NCBI RefSeq assembly: GCF_004298145.1
Contig: NZ_SCRH01000038.1
Coordinates: 124,001 to 188,000, forward strand
Direction of reading: 5' to 3'
Origin: Mycobacterium sp.
GTDB taxonomy: Bacteria; Actinomycetota; Actinomycetes; Mycobacteriales; Mycobacteriaceae
Length of the DNA stretch: 64,000 bases
In this document: piece by piece, positions 44,985-55,481 of the stretch
How positions within the stretch are numbered: the stretch's first letter is position 1
Layout: every line of letters begins with the position of its first letter
The notes under the pieces: generated by a model
Told to the model about the DNA's origin: nothing
Database searches by the model: none
Seen by the model: the letters and a program-made list of their open reading frames with translations, nothing else
Made by a program: the position numbers and the translations under genes

Positions 44985-45968
44985 TCAGCAGCAGCCCGTG
45001 AGGTCGTAGGGCTCGGCGGCCAGTGCGAATAACGTTTCCACCGCCGTTCGGGTACAGACCTCTGTACCGGGCGTCATGGACATCGCCGCGCCCGCCGCTA
45101 TCCCCAGGCGAACGGATTTGACGAGTGGCCACCCCCGGCTGAGCCCTGTCGTGATTGCGGCCACCATCGCGTCGCCCGCCCCGACGCCGCTCCCACCGCC
45201 CCGCAGCGGGACCGCCGAGAACCGCTGGCTCGCCCGCTGTGTCGCAAGAAGTGCGCCCCGGGAACCCAACGACACCAAGACGATTTGCGCGCAGCCGTTT
45301 TCGACGAGAGCCTGTGCGGCGGCCAATTGTTCCGTCTCGGTGACAAGCGGGCGTCCGACACGCTCGCCCAGTTCCCGCACGCTGGCCTTGAGCAGAAAAA
45401 CGCCGGACGAGATGTGCCGCAATCCCCCTCCCGACGTGTCCAGAACCAGACGGGAGTCCACGTCACGGCAGAGGTCGGCGACACGCTGATAGTAGTCAGG
45501 AGGTACGCCCGGCGGCAGGCTACCGCTCGCGACGACGAAATCGGCGGACTCCGCCTCCGCCCGTAACCGGTCAAGGCACCGCGACTGTTCGGGGAACGAC
45601 AGTAGCGGTCCGGGAAGAACGAACCGGTATTGCTGGCCGGAACTGTTCTCGTTGACCGTGAAGCTCTCCCGGGTCGGTGCCGCGATCTCGATCTGCCGGC
45701 AGGGCACACCTTCCTCCCTGACGAGGGACGCGACAAGAGCACCGGTTGGCCCACCGACGGTGAAAACGGCTGCCACCGACGCGCCCAGCACGTGCGCGAC
45801 GCGAGCGACGTTGATACCGCCGCCGCCCGGGTCGTAACGGGTTGTCTCGCAGCGCATCTTGTCAGTTGGCCGCACCACGTCGATGCTTGTCGTGATGTCC
45901 AGGGCCGGGTTCATGGTCAACGTGGCAAGCTGCACCCGGCGGGGCGCCGATTCGGCGGGCATATCCAT
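44985..45968 (-). CDS. pfkB: PfkB-family phosphofructokinase, Rv2029c-like
   Basis: The product is 327 residues, a ribokinase-fold sugar kinase with T-L-T-M-N-P-A-L-D at the start, the substrate motif G-G-G-G-I-N-V-A-R and the catalytic G-V-G-A-G-D-A-M-V (Asp base). It is the close homologue of the DosR target Rv2029c. It phosphorylates fructose-6-phosphate (or tagatose-6-phosphate). The start is ATG 45968, 24 bases after the stop of the upstream gene, so it is the third gene of hspX-Rv2030c-pfkB. The end (D-L-T-G-C-C) is shorter than in Rv2029c. Confidence 0.9.
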   Translation of the reverse strand: MDMPAESAPRRVQLATLTMNPALDITTSIDVVRPTDKMRCETTRYDPGGGGINVARVAHVLGASVAAVFTVGGPTGALVASLVREEGVPCRQIEIAAPTRESFTVNENSSGQQYRFVLPGPLLSFPEQSRCLDRLRAEAESADFVVASGSLPPGVPPDYYQRVADLCRDVDSRLVLDTSGGGLRHISSGVFLLKASVRELGERVGRPLVTETEQLAAAQALVENGCAQIVLVSLGSRGALLATQRASQRFSAVPLRGGGSGVGAGDAMVAAITTGLSRGWPLVKSVRLGIAAGAAMSMTPGTEVCTRTAVETLFALAAEPYDLTGCC

Positions 45969-45992
45969 GTCCGTTTGACTCCGCTTCACTGA

Positions 45993-48035
45993 TTACAGTC
46001 CGGTGGGATACGTTTCCGGGGTTTCGCCGGCAATCCAGAGGCTGGTGAGCTCCAGGGGTTCGAGTGCCCGGGTCCTGTCGATATGGATCATCGCGTCGAA
46101 TTGATCGGCGGGCCGGACGTGGAAGTAGTGGCTTTGCCGTTCCGTTTCGGGCCGGTAGATCACGCCGATGGCGCGGCCCAACCGAACGACACCGAGCGGG
46201 TCGGCGGCTTCCGGGCTGATCAGCGCGGAGACCAGGAAGGAAGTTTGCCCCGTCTCGTGCAGGAGTTCCTCGATGCTTCCGTTGAGCGCCGGCCGGACGG
46301 CCTTTCGTTCCGCCAGGCCGCCCCACTCGCTGGCCGCGGTGACCGTGCCGGCGTACGTACTGAACCCGATCAGGCGCGAATCCTCGCCGTATCGCTCACG
46401 CACGAGTTGCCCAAGCGTGAGCTGCCCCTCCGCCCAGACCTCGGTCGCGCGTGCGTCTCCGACATGAGAGTTGTGGGCCCACACCACGATTCGCGCTGCC
46501 GGAACATCCGAATGACGATCCAGATGTTTCACCAGCGCTTCGAGCGTCTGGGCCATGTGCGTGTCGCGCAGATTCCACGAGTTGACCCGCCCGCTGAACA
46601 TCGCTCGGTAGTAAACCTCGGCGTTACGAACCGTCTTCGCATTCTGCTCGGCGTAAAACAGTTCGTCTTCGGCGAGCAGGCCATCCAGGCGCGCGTAGGC
46701 CAACGCGTTGCGCTGGATGTCGATCAGCTGCTCGACCGCCTGCGTCTCGCACGACGGGCCGGCGCCGAACGCCGCCGAAAAGCCGTACGCCTGGCCATCA
46801 TCGGCCGAGGCGTGGTCGAAGCACGCGTAACGCTCCCGCGCCCGCGCGGCCGCTTTCGAATCGACCCTGTCGAGGTAACCGATGACTTCGTGCATCGATC
46901 GGTGCAGGCTGTACAGGTCGAGTCCGTAGAATCCGGCCTGCCGTTGTCCGTCCGACCTCTGCCGTTGGTTGCGCAGACGTAGCCAATCGATGAAGTCCCG
47001 AACGACCGTGTTGCGCCACATCCAGGCCGGAAAGCGCTCAAACCCACTCAATGCCGCATCGGCGCTATCGTCATCACCGCGACCGTGAACATACCGATTC
47101 ACTCGATAGGCGTCGGGCCAGTCGGCCTCCGCGGCGACCGCGCAGAACCCCTTCTCGTCGATCAGCCATTTCGTGATTGCGGCCCGCGCCTCGTAAAACT
47201 CATGCGTGCCGTGCGAGCTCTCGCCGATCAGCACGATCCGCGCGTCACCTATCAACTTCTCCAACGTCTCACGCGAAGGGACACCCGCCGGCGCTTCGAT
47301 GGCCACACCGGCGATCACCTGTCCCGGTGTCCGTTCCTGGGCTATTTTCGGCGAGGCGACCGTCGTGGGCATGGCGAGCAGCTGACGAACCTCCTCGTCG
47401 GTGACCTGGCGGAAATCCCAGAACGACTCCCCCACGGCGAGGAACGGGGTCGGCATGCTCGCACATACGACGTCGTCCACCAGGCCGGCGAACTCGCGGC
47501 ACGTGGATTCCGGGGCCGCGGGCACGGCGATCACCATGTGGGCCGGCTCGGCCTCGCGCAGGGCCTGCACCGCGGCCAACATGCTTGCGCCGGTGGCCAG
47601 GCCGTCATCGACGAGGATGACCGTCTTGCCGGTCACGTCGACCGGCGGACGTCCGTCACGGTAAACGGCCTCTCGCCGGACCAGTTCCCTGCCTTCACGT
47701 TCGGCGACGGCGCGCAATTGCTGCGGCGTGATCCGCAGGCCCCGCACGACGTCATCGTTGACGACGACCCGGCCCCCGCTCGCCAGCGCCCCGACCGCGA
47801 ACTCCTCGTGTCCGGGTGCGCCGAGCTTGCGCACGATGAAGGCATCCAAGGGAGCGTGCAGTGCAGCTGCGACCTCCCATGCCACGGGTAGCCCTCCCCT
47901 GGCCAAACCCAGGACGATCACGTCGGGTTGATCGCGGTAGGCGCCGAGGAGCTTCGCCAGCACCTGCCCGGCCTCGCTGCGGTCGCGGAACACACGCCGC
48001 GGCGAGCGCCGGGAGACATCAGCCGCTCTGGTCAT
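45993..48035 (-). CDS. Phosphoribosyltransferase / erythromycin-esterase-like fusion, Rv2030c-like
   Basis: The product is 680 residues. The N-terminal third is a phosphoribosyltransferase domain ([13 protein letters not shown], the PRPP loop). The rest is an erythromycin-esterase-like domain ([11 protein letters not shown], then [15 protein letters not shown]). The N-terminus is nearly identical to Rv2030c (681 residues), a strongly induced DosR target of unknown activity. Neither macrolide nor nucleotide substrates are proven. It starts 10 bases after hspX. Confidence 0.9.
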   Translation of the reverse strand: MTRAADVSRRSPRRVFRDRSEAGQVLAKLLGAYRDQPDVIVLGLARGGLPVAWEVAAALHAPLDAFIVRKLGAPGHEEFAVGALASGGRVVVNDDVVRGLRITPQQLRAVAEREGRELVRREAVYRDGRPPVDVTGKTVILVDDGLATGASMLAAVQALREAEPAHMVIAVPAAPESTCREFAGLVDDVVCASMPTPFLAVGESFWDFRQVTDEEVRQLLAMPTTVASPKIAQERTPGQVIAGVAIEAPAGVPSRETLEKLIGDARIVLIGESSHGTHEFYEARAAITKWLIDEKGFCAVAAEADWPDAYRVNRYVHGRGDDDSADAALSGFERFPAWMWRNTVVRDFIDWLRLRNQRQRSDGQRQAGFYGLDLYSLHRSMHEVIGYLDRVDSKAAARARERYACFDHASADDGQAYGFSAAFGAGPSCETQAVEQLIDIQRNALAYARLDGLLAEDELFYAEQNAKTVRNAEVYYRAMFSGRVNSWNLRDTHMAQTLEALVKHLDRHSDVPAARIVVWAHNSHVGDARATEVWAEGQLTLGQLVRERYGEDSRLIGFSTYAGTVTAASEWGGLAERKAVRPALNGSIEELLHETGQTSFLVSALISPEAADPLGVVRLGRAIGVIYRPETERQSHYFHVRPADQFDAMIHIDRTRALEPLELTSLWIAGETPETYPTGL

Positions 48036-48045
48036 CTCGCACCGA

Positions 48046-48483
48046 TCACTGTCCGTTGGCGGATTGCACTTCGATGTGGCGCTCGGCCGGCTTCGATTCC
48101 GAGACCGTCACCGAAACGGTGAGGATCCCCTTGTCGTAAGTGGCGTCGATACTTTGTTCGTCAGCGCCGGCCGGCAGCGACACAGTCCGAACGAATGAGC
48201 CGTACGAGAACTCGGATCGTCCATCGAAGTCCTTCTTCTCGCTACGCTCCGCCTTGATCGTCAGTTGCCCGTCACGCACGGTGATGTCGATATCCTTCGC
48301 CGGGTCGACACCCGGCATCTCCGCGCGCACTACATAGCGGCCGTCTTTGATCTCGTCCTCGAGCCGCATCACGCGGGCGTCGAAGGCAGGACGCAGCCCC
48401 GCGAATGATGGGAAGCCGGCGAACAGCTCCGAGAAGTCCGGAAATAGCGATATCGGCTGACGCCGAACGGAAATGGTACTCAT
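48046..48483 (-). CDS. hspX: Alpha-crystallin small heat-shock protein
   Basis: The product is 145 residues: a short N-terminal arm ([11 protein letters not shown]), then the alpha-crystallin domain ([12 protein letters not shown]) ending G-I-L-T-V-S-V. It closely matches HspX/Acr (Rv2031c, 144 residues), an ATP-independent chaperone and marker of dormancy. The ATG at 48483 follows GGAG; the frame runs upstream to 48858 but that overlaps other signals. Head of the hspX-Rv2030c-pfkB operon, with DosR boxes upstream. Confidence 0.95.
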   Translation of the reverse strand: MSTISVRRQPISLFPDFSELFAGFPSFAGLRPAFDARVMRLEDEIKDGRYVVRAEMPGVDPAKDIDITVRDGQLTIKAERSEKKDFDGRSEFSYGSFVRTVSLPAGADEQSIDATYDKGILTVSVTVSESKPAERHIEVQSANGQ

Positions 48484-48551
48484 GGGTATCTCCAGGTGTA
48501 GCGAATTGCGTTGCTTGCATCTTCTATCGCACCAATCGGCCGGCAATGTCG

Positions 48552-48590
48552 AAAGGGACCGAAGTCCCCGGGTTGTAGGTCGTTCGTCAG
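48552..48590. promoter_or_regulatory. DosR-type boxes ahead of hspX
   Basis: GGGACC-GAAGTCCC (48555-48568) has perfect GGGAC/GTCCC half-sites and lies about 78 bases before the hspX ATG. A second weaker site AGGTCGTTCGTCAG (48577-48590) adjoins it, as at the hspX promoter of M. tuberculosis. Confidence 0.75.
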
Positions 48591-48626
48591 CTCCCCAACC
48601 GGCGGGGTGGCAACGACTCGAGCCGG

Positions 48627-48878
48627 CTATCGGATCCGCGGAACGGAGCGGGACAGCGCGCCGATGCAAGCCATGACGCGCTCGAGCACGAGGCCGAATG
48701 CATCGCCGTCTTCGGCGATGCCCAACAGCCCCCGCTGACGAAGGAACCCCTCGAGCCGCCGATCCAGCGACCAATCCGCGTAGGTGTCGTCCGCATAGGC
48801 CGAGTCCGTGAATTGCCACGCGAGCCCATCGATGTCGGAGTCGGTCAGCGGCAACCAATCAGCGGGGTAAGAGGCCAT
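48627..48878 (-). CDS. Small conserved protein co-transcribed with acg
   Basis: The product is 83 residues: M-A-S-Y-P-A-D-W-L-P-L-T-D-S-D-I-D-G-L-A-W-Q-F, then acidic and helical (D-R-R-L-E-G-F-L-R-Q-R-G). It starts 12 bases after the acg-like stop and so shares its DosR-controlled promoter. I recognise no domain. Its stop at 48627 leaves about 140 bases to the hspX start, including the hspX boxes. A function near nitroreductase action or ligand binding is only a guess. Confidence 0.7.
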   Translation of the reverse strand: MASYPADWLPLTDSDIDGLAWQFTDSAYADDTYADWSLDRRLEGFLRQRGLLGIAEDGDAFGLVLERVMACIGALSRSVPRIR

Positions 48879-48890
48879 CTCACTTCTGCC

Positions 48891-49877
48891 TTAGCGTCGG
48901 ATCTGCAAGACGTCGCTCAGGGGTCGCCGTGGCGTCGGGTGGGCAGGTAACTCACCCTCGGGCGCGATGCCCACCCTGACCAAGACCTGGGGTATCGCAG
49001 TGTGATCGGCTATCAGATCCCGAATCATCTCCCGGCTGGCTGCAAGCTCCGTGATGTGCGTTACCGGGCAGGTGGACAAGCTTGCCATGGTGCACTCCAG
49101 CAGGATCGTTGACAGCGCCTCACCGCATCGGAGGGCATCGACCCGTGTGTCGTTGGGTGTTGACAGCAGGACGATTTTCGCTTCGTCGTAGGTGCCGGCG
49201 GAGCTCCGCTCGTCAAGCGGGTCGATGGGAAACCGCCGGTTCACGTCGACCCTGCGGTCGTCCGACTCCGAAACCAGCGCACTCTCGGGAATGCCCTCGT
49301 ACTTTCTCAACGGCGATGTCCACCACTCCAATTCATGGTGATAGCTGTCGTCGTAGCGGCGCAGGGCTTCGGTGAGGAGTGCCGCTTCCGCCAACCGCGG
49401 TCGAGCGTCTGCGCCCAGCACGTTGAGGGTGACGACATCGTTTTCGAGTGCGTTACGAAGCACTGGTTCCAGCGACGCCCAGTGCTTGGGCGCCCGGAAC
49501 GGTAGTCGATTTGTTCGGCGGCGCAGTATCGCGTCAGCAAGATCGCGACGGGCCTGCGCGACGTAATCGGTCGGCGTGGAGTCAATCGAAGCCAGGTGGT
49601 CAAGATTGTTCGGGTTGGGGAACCGCTCGACGTTCGTGCTCCAGCCAACCGCGGCCATCGCGATCCGGAAGTGATCGAGCGCCGCGCCACAGCTGATGAT
49701 CGCTTCGCGACCCGATGTGTCGGTCGATGTCACCGTTCGGCGCGGATCGACGAACAGATCGACACTCGTGTCGCCGGCAACCCAACGCCAGGGCTGACTG
49801 TTGTGCAGCGATGGAGCACGACACGCCAGTTCCACCGCCGCAGTGATCACGTCGGTATCCGCGGTCATTTGGGCCAT
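48891..49877 (-). CDS. acg: Acg-family nitroreductase-like protein
   Basis: The product is 328 residues, homologous to Rv2032 (Acg), a DosR target: [24 protein letters not shown] and the end P-R-R-P. The family has a nitroreductase fold with a lid that may sequester FMN; some members are not enzymes. I used the ATG at 49877; the frame also has a GTG at 49886 and an ATG at 49868. Divergent from the acetyl-CoA synthetase operon, with a DosR box between. Confidence 0.88.
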   Translation of the reverse strand: MAQMTADTDVITAAVELACRAPSLHNSQPWRWVAGDTSVDLFVDPRRTVTSTDTSGREAIISCGAALDHFRIAMAAVGWSTNVERFPNPNNLDHLASIDSTPTDYVAQARRDLADAILRRRTNRLPFRAPKHWASLEPVLRNALENDVVTLNVLGADARPRLAEAALLTEALRRYDDSYHHELEWWTSPLRKYEGIPESALVSESDDRRVDVNRRFPIDPLDERSSAGTYDEAKIVLLSTPNDTRVDALRCGEALSTILLECTMASLSTCPVTHITELAASREMIRDLIADHTAIPQVLVRVGIAPEGELPAHPTPRRPLSDVLQIRR

Positions 49878-49934
49878 GCCTTTCACCTGCCTGTCTATGG
49901 ATACGACCTTCCGGTATACGAGGGGCCCGCGCCA

Positions 49935-49948
49935 GGGCCGTTGGTCCC
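49935..49948. promoter_or_regulatory. DosR-type box in the acg / acetyl-CoA synthetase divergent region
   Basis: GGGCCGTTGGTCCC matches the G-G-G-x-C....G-x-C-C-C pattern. It is about 60 bases from the acg start and 290 from the acetyl-CoA synthetase start. An outward-facing AGTCC-TT-GGACT palindrome sits at 49957-49968. Confidence 0.65.
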
Positions 49949-50123
49949 CACCGTGAAGTCCTTGGACTCCGCCGACCGCAGCGCTGTAGGAGTCGCTCCC
50001 GCGTCACGGCCGGCGTTCGGCCATGGACGACAAAACGCCTCGTGGCTGATGACTTTCGTCTCTATTGCGGCATGGAGCCCGAGGAAACGATGGAGACGCC
50101 CAAAGCGAAGAAGAGGGGCAGTC

Positions 50124-50225
50124 ATGGTAGCGATCCGCCGCGTCGAGCACCCCACGGAAAGACTGGTAAGACTTCCCGCGACGGTGAGCCACATCGTGCG
50201 GGTCAACACTCGGCCGAATCACTAG
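50124..50225 (+). CDS. Possible 33-codon leader peptide ahead of the acetyl-CoA synthetase gene
   Basis: ATG at 50124 has GAGGGG upstream and opens a 33-residue Arg-rich peptide ([11 protein letters not shown]...N-H) that stops at 50223-50225, eight bases before the synthetase ATG. Most of the synthetase 5' leader is thus covered by it. A short basic peptide this close to the start could couple translation or act as an attenuator. It might also be chance. Confidence 0.35.
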   Translation: MVAIRRVEHPTERLVRLPATVSHIVRVNTRPNH

Positions 50226-50233
50226 GTTCTCAA

Positions 50234-52033
50234 ATGGATATCATCCGTAAGATGCCGCACGACTATCGAGTCCAGCCCAATCTCATGGACTACGAGAAGG
50301 CGCGGGCACAGTTCGAATGGTCCGACGTTCCGGACTTGTGTGAAGGCATGGGTCCGGGCGGGTGCAACATCGCCTACGCGGCCGTCGACCGGCACGCCGC
50401 CGGCGTGAGGGCCAGTCGCACGGCGTTGCGCTTCATCACCGACCGGGGCCGGGACGGTGCGGTCTCGACCCGAGACCTCAGCTACGCCGAGTTCGGCCGG
50501 TTCTCCCGGCAGTTCTGCGGTCTGCTTCGATCGCTGGGCATCGGCAAGGGCGATCGCGTGTTCACGCTCATGGACCGTTGCCCCGAGCTCTACATCACGG
50601 TCATGGGTGCGCTGCGCAACGGCAGCGTCGTTTCGCCCTTGTTCTCTGCCTTCGGCCCCGAGCCGATCGTGACAAGGATAGGTATCGGCCGACCCGATGT
50701 TCTGGTCACCACCAGGACGATCTACCAGCGCAAGATCGCCAAGATCCGTCATCGAATTCCCTCCGTCCGGCACATCTTGGTGGTCGACGAGGACCGGGCC
50801 GCCATCCAACTTCCCGAAACGCTCGACTTCTGGGACCGGATGGACGGCGCCGACGAGAACACGCCCATCGAACCCACCACCGCCGATGACCCGGCACTGC
50901 TGCACTTCACCAGCGGCACGACCGGAACGCCGAAAGGCGCCATCCACGTCCACGGTGCCGTGGCGATGCACTACCTCACCGGCCTTTACGCCCTTGATCT
51001 GCATCCCGACGACATCTTCTGGTGCACAGCGGATCCCGGGTGGGTCACGGGAACGTCCTACGGGATCATCAGCCCGCTGCTACACGGAGTCACCTCGGTC
51101 GTCGACGAGGCGGACTTCGATGCCGAACGGTGGTACGGGATCCTGCAGGATCAGGCCGTCTCTGTTTGGTACACGGCCCCGACCGCGATCCGAATGCTGA
51201 TCAAGGCGGGCCCCGACCTGCCCGCTCGATACCATTTCCCACGACTTCGATTCGTCGCGAGCGTGGGCGAACCGCTCAACCCCGAAGCGGTGTGGTGGGG
51301 AACCCGCGTACTGGGCTTACCCATCCACGACAACTGGTGGCAGACGGAAACGGGCGGCATCATGATCGCGAACACCCCCGCGTTCGATATCAAGCCAGGC
51401 TCCATGGGCCGGCCGCTTCCCGGTGTGGACGCATATATTGTTCGCCGCACGGACGACGGGACGACCACGATCATCGACCAACCCGGGATCGAAGGTGAGC
51501 TTGCACTGAAGCCGAACTGGCCATCGATGTTTCGCGGCTACCTGGACGCCGAAAGCCGCTATCGAGCGTGCTTCGCCGACGGGCTCTACCTGACCGGAGA
51601 CCTCGCCAAGAAAGACACCGACGGGTACTTCTGGTTTGTCGGACGCAAGGACGACGTGATCAAATCCGCCGGACATCTGATCGGCCCGTTCGAGGTGGAA
51701 AGCGCGCTGACCGATCATCCGGCGGTGGCCGAAGCGGCGGTCATCGGCAAGCCCGACCAGACGCTCGGCGAAATGGTCAAAGCCTTTGTCACCCTGAAGA
51801 ATGGCGTGGTCGGTGACGAGGACCTGCGCCTGGAACTGATCGGCCACGCGCGTAAGCGGCTCGGGGCCACCGTAGCGCCCAAAGAAATCGAATTCGTCGA
51901 CTCGTTGCCGCACACGAGCAGCGGCAAGATCATGCGACGCCTGTTGAGGGCCCGCGAACTCGGGCTGCCCGAAGGTGACACCTCCACCATCGAGCGACAG
52001 CCCGATCAGCGCACCGAAGAGGTGTCGCTATGA
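50234..52033 (+). CDS. AMP-forming acetyl-CoA synthetase-like enzyme
   Basis: The product is 599 residues with the ANL-family motifs in order: [28 protein letters not shown], the hinge [21 protein letters not shown] and the C-terminal catalytic Lys in S-G-K-I-M-R-R. It activates acetate (or propionate) to acyl-CoA. The ATG at 50234 has a weak ribosome site; an upstream extension would be Arg/Lys-rich and is unlikely. Head of the E1-E2-ACP operon. If GNAT acetylation exists, the C-terminal Lys is the expected target. Confidence 0.87.
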   Translation: MDIIRKMPHDYRVQPNLMDYEKARAQFEWSDVPDLCEGMGPGGCNIAYAAVDRHAAGVRASRTALRFITDRGRDGAVSTRDLSYAEFGRFSRQFCGLLRSLGIGKGDRVFTLMDRCPELYITVMGALRNGSVVSPLFSAFGPEPIVTRIGIGRPDVLVTTRTIYQRKIAKIRHRIPSVRHILVVDEDRAAIQLPETLDFWDRMDGADENTPIEPTTADDPALLHFTSGTTGTPKGAIHVHGAVAMHYLTGLYALDLHPDDIFWCTADPGWVTGTSYGIISPLLHGVTSVVDEADFDAERWYGILQDQAVSVWYTAPTAIRMLIKAGPDLPARYHFPRLRFVASVGEPLNPEAVWWGTRVLGLPIHDNWWQTETGGIMIANTPAFDIKPGSMGRPLPGVDAYIVRRTDDGTTTIIDQPGIEGELALKPNWPSMFRGYLDAESRYRACFADGLYLTGDLAKKDTDGYFWFVGRKDDVIKSAGHLIGPFEVESALTDHPAVAEAAVIGKPDQTLGEMVKAFVTLKNGVVGDEDLRLELIGHARKRLGATVAPKEIEFVDSLPHTSSGKIMRRLLRARELGLPEGDTSTIERQPDQRTEEVSL

Positions 52034-53001
52034 GCGATGCGAAGTTCGCCCGCGAACTCTTGTCGGATATGGTCCGCGTGCGTCGTATGGAGGAGAAATG
52101 CGCGGAACTCTACAGCGCAGCCAAGATTCGCGGATTCTTGCATCTCTATGTCGGGGAAGAGGCCGTCGCCGCGGGATCACTGCGCGCTCTGGCCGACGAT
52201 GACGCGGTAGTCGCGACCTATCGCGAGCATGCGCACGCACTGCTGCGCGGCATCCCGATGACCTCGATCATGGCCGAGATGTTCGGCAAGCAGCAGGGCT
52301 GCTCGCGCGGGCGCGGCGGGTCGATGCACTTATTCGACGCGTCCAGACGCTTTTACGGGGGTAACGCGATCGTCGCGGGTGGCCTGCCGCTCGCGGTGGG
52401 CATAGCGCTCGCAGACTCGATGCTCAAGCGGAACCGGGTGACCGCGTGCTACTTCGGTGACGGCGCGGTGGCCGAGGGCGCGTTTCACGAATCGCTGAAC
52501 ATGGCCGCCCTGTGGAAACTGCCGGTGCTGTTCTGTTGTGAGAACAACCTTTACGCGATGGGCACCGTATTGGATCGCGCGCAGTCGCAGACCGATCTCA
52601 CCGCCAAGGCGGCCGCATACCGCGTTCCCACGCTGGCTGTCGACGGGATGGATGTCGAGGCATGCTACGCGGCCGCGCAACGGGGCGTCGATGACGTTCG
52701 CAGCACAGGTGGTCCGTTCTTCATCGAGTTCCGTACCTACCGGTTCCGGGCGCATTCGATGTTCGACCCGGAACTGTATCGGGACAAGACCGAAGTCGAG
52801 CAATGGCGCAAGCGCGACCCGCTCCGGGCGTTCACCGAACGGTGCCTGGGTGACGGGCGGCTCTGCGACTCGGACGTCCATCAGATCGAGGATTCGGCGG
52901 CAGCCGAGATCGAGGCCGCTGTGGCCTTCGCCGAGGCGGGAACGTGGGAGGACGCAGCGGATCTCGAGCGTGATGTGTTGACCCCGGAGCCGGCGCGATG
53001 A
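52030..53001 (+). CDS. 2-oxoacid/acetoin dehydrogenase E1 alpha subunit
   Basis: The product is 323 residues with the thiamine diphosphate motif [18 protein letters not shown] ending in E-N-N (about 143-172), and [16 protein letters not shown] upstream. These features fit AcoA/PdhA-type E1 alpha. It overlaps the synthetase stop by ATGA, implying coupling. Substrate (pyruvate, acetoin or a branched 2-oxoacid) is not certain. Confidence 0.88.
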   Translation: MSDAKFARELLSDMVRVRRMEEKCAELYSAAKIRGFLHLYVGEEAVAAGSLRALADDDAVVATYREHAHALLRGIPMTSIMAEMFGKQQGCSRGRGGSMHLFDASRRFYGGNAIVAGGLPLAVGIALADSMLKRNRVTACYFGDGAVAEGAFHESLNMAALWKLPVLFCCENNLYAMGTVLDRAQSQTDLTAKAAAYRVPTLAVDGMDVEACYAAAQRGVDDVRSTGGPFFIEFRTYRFRAHSMFDPELYRDKTEVEQWRKRDPLRAFTERCLGDGRLCDSDVHQIEDSAAAEIEAAVAFAEAGTWEDAADLERDVLTPEPAR

Positions 53002-53975
53002 AAACCACCTACCGAACCGCGGTTCACGATGCGATTCGCGACGCCTTGCGCGACGACCCGCGCGTCGTGCTGATGGGTGAAGACGTCGGCCGGTACGGGG
53101 GAACGTACGCGGCGTCCAAAGGCCTGCTGGCGGAGTTCGGCGCCGAGCGGGTGCGGGACACCCCGCTGTCGGAACTGGGCTTCGTCGGAATTGGAATAGG
53201 CGCCGCGCTCAACGGGCTCCGCCCGATCGTCGAAGTCATGACGGTGAACTTCAGCCTGTTGGCACTCGATCAAATCGTCAATACCGCGGCCGCGCTTCGT
53301 CATATGTCGGGCGGCCAGTTCTCGGTCCCGCTCGTGGTCCGGATGGCGACCGGGGCCGGGCGCCAGCTCGCCGCCCAGCATTCACACAGCCTCGAGCCCT
53401 GGTACGCGCACATTCCCGGCATCAAGGTGGTGGCGCCGGCCACGGTCGAAGACGCCTACGGCATGCTCGGGCCGGCGCTGGCCGATCCCGATCCGGTGGT
53501 GATCTTCGAGCACGTTCAGCTTTACAACACCTCGTCGGATATCGACGCGCTCGCTCCCACCGACATCTCCCGTGCGGCGATCCGTCGTAGCGGCACCGAC
53601 GTCACCGTCGTGGCCTACGGCGGCTCGCTCGGAAAGGCCCTCGATGCCGCCAACGAGTTGTCACTGTCCGGGATCGACTGCGAGGTAATCGATTTGCGAG
53701 TGCTTCGACCGCTCGACGACGAGTGCATCCTTGACTCGGTCCGCAAGACGCATCGTGCTGTGGTGGTTGACGAGGCGTGGCGCACCGGCAGTTTGGCGGC
53801 TGAAGTGATGGCACGCGTGATGGAGGGAGCTTTCTACGACCTCGATGCCCCCGTCGCCCGGGTGTGTAGCGCGGAAGTCCCCATGCCCTATGCGAAGCAC
53901 CTGGAAGAAGCGGCTCTACCGCAAACCGCCGACGTCGTCGCCGCCGTCCGAAACCTCTTCGGTGACCCGCGATGA
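52998..53975 (+). CDS. 2-oxoacid/acetoin dehydrogenase E1 beta subunit
   Basis: The product is 325 residues, a transketolase-like E1 beta: [12 protein letters not shown] near residue 32, then the E2/E1-alpha contact regions and C-terminal transketolase domain ([11 protein letters not shown]). It overlaps E1 alpha by ATGA (52998-53001) and E2 likewise, so stoichiometry is tightly coupled. Confidence 0.9.
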   Translation: MKTTYRTAVHDAIRDALRDDPRVVLMGEDVGRYGGTYAASKGLLAEFGAERVRDTPLSELGFVGIGIGAALNGLRPIVEVMTVNFSLLALDQIVNTAAALRHMSGGQFSVPLVVRMATGAGRQLAAQHSHSLEPWYAHIPGIKVVAPATVEDAYGMLGPALADPDPVVIFEHVQLYNTSSDIDALAPTDISRAAIRRSGTDVTVVAYGGSLGKALDAANELSLSGIDCEVIDLRVLRPLDDECILDSVRKTHRAVVVDEAWRTGSLAAEVMARVMEGAFYDLDAPVARVCSAEVPMPYAKHLEEAALPQTADVVAAVRNLFGDPR

Positions 53976-55174
53976 TCGAGTTCACCATGCCCGCCCTGGG
54001 CTCCGACATGGACGAGGGCACCCTGGATCAATGGCTGATCAAGCCCGGTGACAAGGTGACTCGCGGCCAGATCGTGGCGGTCGTCGAAACCACCAAGGCC
54101 GCGGTCGAAGTCGAGTGCTGGCAGGAAGGGACGGTCAACGAGCTGATCGTCCCGGTCGGTGAAACCGTGCAAGTGGGAACGGTATTGGCCACCTTGCTGG
54201 CCCCCGATGAGCAGGCAGGGGCGCGGCCCCGCCGGCGGCCGCGTCCGTCCGCGAAGGCCGCCGAAAAGCGGGCGGCCCCACCGTCACGGCCGCGAGCAAC
54301 CGCCGCCACGCCCCCGGAGGCACCACAGCACCGCCGCTGGGTATCGCCCGCCGCGCGCCGCCTCGCCCAGAATCTCAAAGTCGATATCGACGCGGTCACC
54401 GGGACCGGCCCGCAGGGGGCGGTCATCATCAGCGACGTCGAGCACGCCGCAGCACGGAATGTCCCTGCCGGCAAGCCGCTGAGCAAACCAACCTCGGCCG
54501 AGCGTGCGGCCCAGATGCGGAAGTCGATCGCCGCCGCGATGAGCCGCAGTAAGCGGGAGATTCCGCACTACTATCTTGCCGACGAGATCATCTTGGAGAA
54601 CTCGTCGAACTGGCTGACCACACGAAACGCGCATCGGAGTATCGACGAACGGGTCCTGCCCGCCGCCTTGGCGCTGAAAGCCGTCGGCATCGCCGCACGG
54701 CGTTTCGGCGAGTTCAACGGCTTCTGGCGAGGCGACCGATTCCAGCCCGCGACGGGGGTGCACGTCGGTGTCGGGATTTCGCTTCGTGGCGGTGGCCTCG
54801 TTGCACCCGCCATACATGACGTTCCGGACAAGAAGCTGGACGAATTGATGCAGGAGCTGACCGATCTTGTGGCACGCGCACGCTCGTTCTCGCTGCGGAG
54901 CTCGGAGATGTCCGATCCGACGATTACGGTGACCAACCTGGGCGATCAGGGCGTCGACAGCGTGTTCGGCGTGATCTACCCGCCGCAGGTAGCTCTGGTC
55001 GGCTTCGGCAGGCCCGCCGAGCGGGTCTGCGTCATCGACGGGGGGATTCGGGTGGTCACCACCGTCCACGCGACCCTTGCCGCCGACCATCGAGCCAGCG
55101 ACGGTCACCGGGGAGCGCTGTTTCTGGGCGCAATCAACGAGCTGCTGCAGCAGCCCGACCTGCTAGAGAAGTGA
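53972..55174 (+). CDS. Dihydrolipoamide acyltransferase (E2)
   Basis: The product is 400 residues: one lipoyl domain with the lipoylated Lys42 (E-T-T-K-A), a Pro/Ala/Arg linker (about 80-115), a peripheral-subunit-binding domain (S-P-A-A-R-R-L-A, about 120-155), and the catalytic domain with H-R-A-S-D-G-H (His373, Asp377). It passes the acyl group from E1 to CoA. Starts inside the E1 beta stop. An E3 is missing from the operon and is presumably supplied by the chromosomal lpd. Confidence 0.9.
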   Translation: MIEFTMPALGSDMDEGTLDQWLIKPGDKVTRGQIVAVVETTKAAVEVECWQEGTVNELIVPVGETVQVGTVLATLLAPDEQAGARPRRRPRPSAKAAEKRAAPPSRPRATAATPPEAPQHRRWVSPAARRLAQNLKVDIDAVTGTGPQGAVIISDVEHAAARNVPAGKPLSKPTSAERAAQMRKSIAAAMSRSKREIPHYYLADEIILENSSNWLTTRNAHRSIDERVLPAALALKAVGIAARRFGEFNGFWRGDRFQPATGVHVGVGISLRGGGLVAPAIHDVPDKKLDELMQELTDLVARARSFSLRSSEMSDPTITVTNLGDQGVDSVFGVIYPPQVALVGFGRPAERVCVIDGGIRVVTTVHATLAADHRASDGHRGALFLGAINELLQQPDLLEK

Positions 55175-55180
55175 TCTGCC

Positions 55181-55432
55181 ATGACCGAAGAAGACACTCG
55201 CAGCGCCATCCTCTCCGTGCTGACCACCATCGCCCCCGAGATCGAACCCGACGAGATTCGCGACGACGTTCGGCTGCGAGATCAGGTCGACCTCGATTCC
55301 ATGGACTGGCTGAACTTTCTGCGCGGAATCCATCGACGGCTGCACGTCGAGATCCCAGAAGCCGACTACGCGTCGCTGCGCACGTTGGCCGATCTGGTCA
55401 CTTACGTAGGCACGGGTGCGCGCCAGCGCTGA
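55181..55432 (+). CDS. Free-standing acyl carrier protein
   Basis: The product is 83 residues, acidic and helical, with the phosphopantetheine motif D-L-D-S-M-D-W (Ser40). It starts six bases after the E2 stop, making it the last gene of the synthetase-dehydrogenase operon. An ACP next to a 2-oxoacid dehydrogenase is unusual; it may take acyl groups for the KAS III pair or another synthase. The frame could extend elsewhere, but the motif and length are typical. Confidence 0.85.
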   Translation: MTEEDTRSAILSVLTTIAPEIEPDEIRDDVRLRDQVDLDSMDWLNFLRGIHRRLHVEIPEADYASLRTLADLVTYVGTGARQR

Positions 55433-55481
55433 GCGGCGCTCGGCCAACGATTGGGACTTGTGCGCCAGCAGGGTGCGATCT

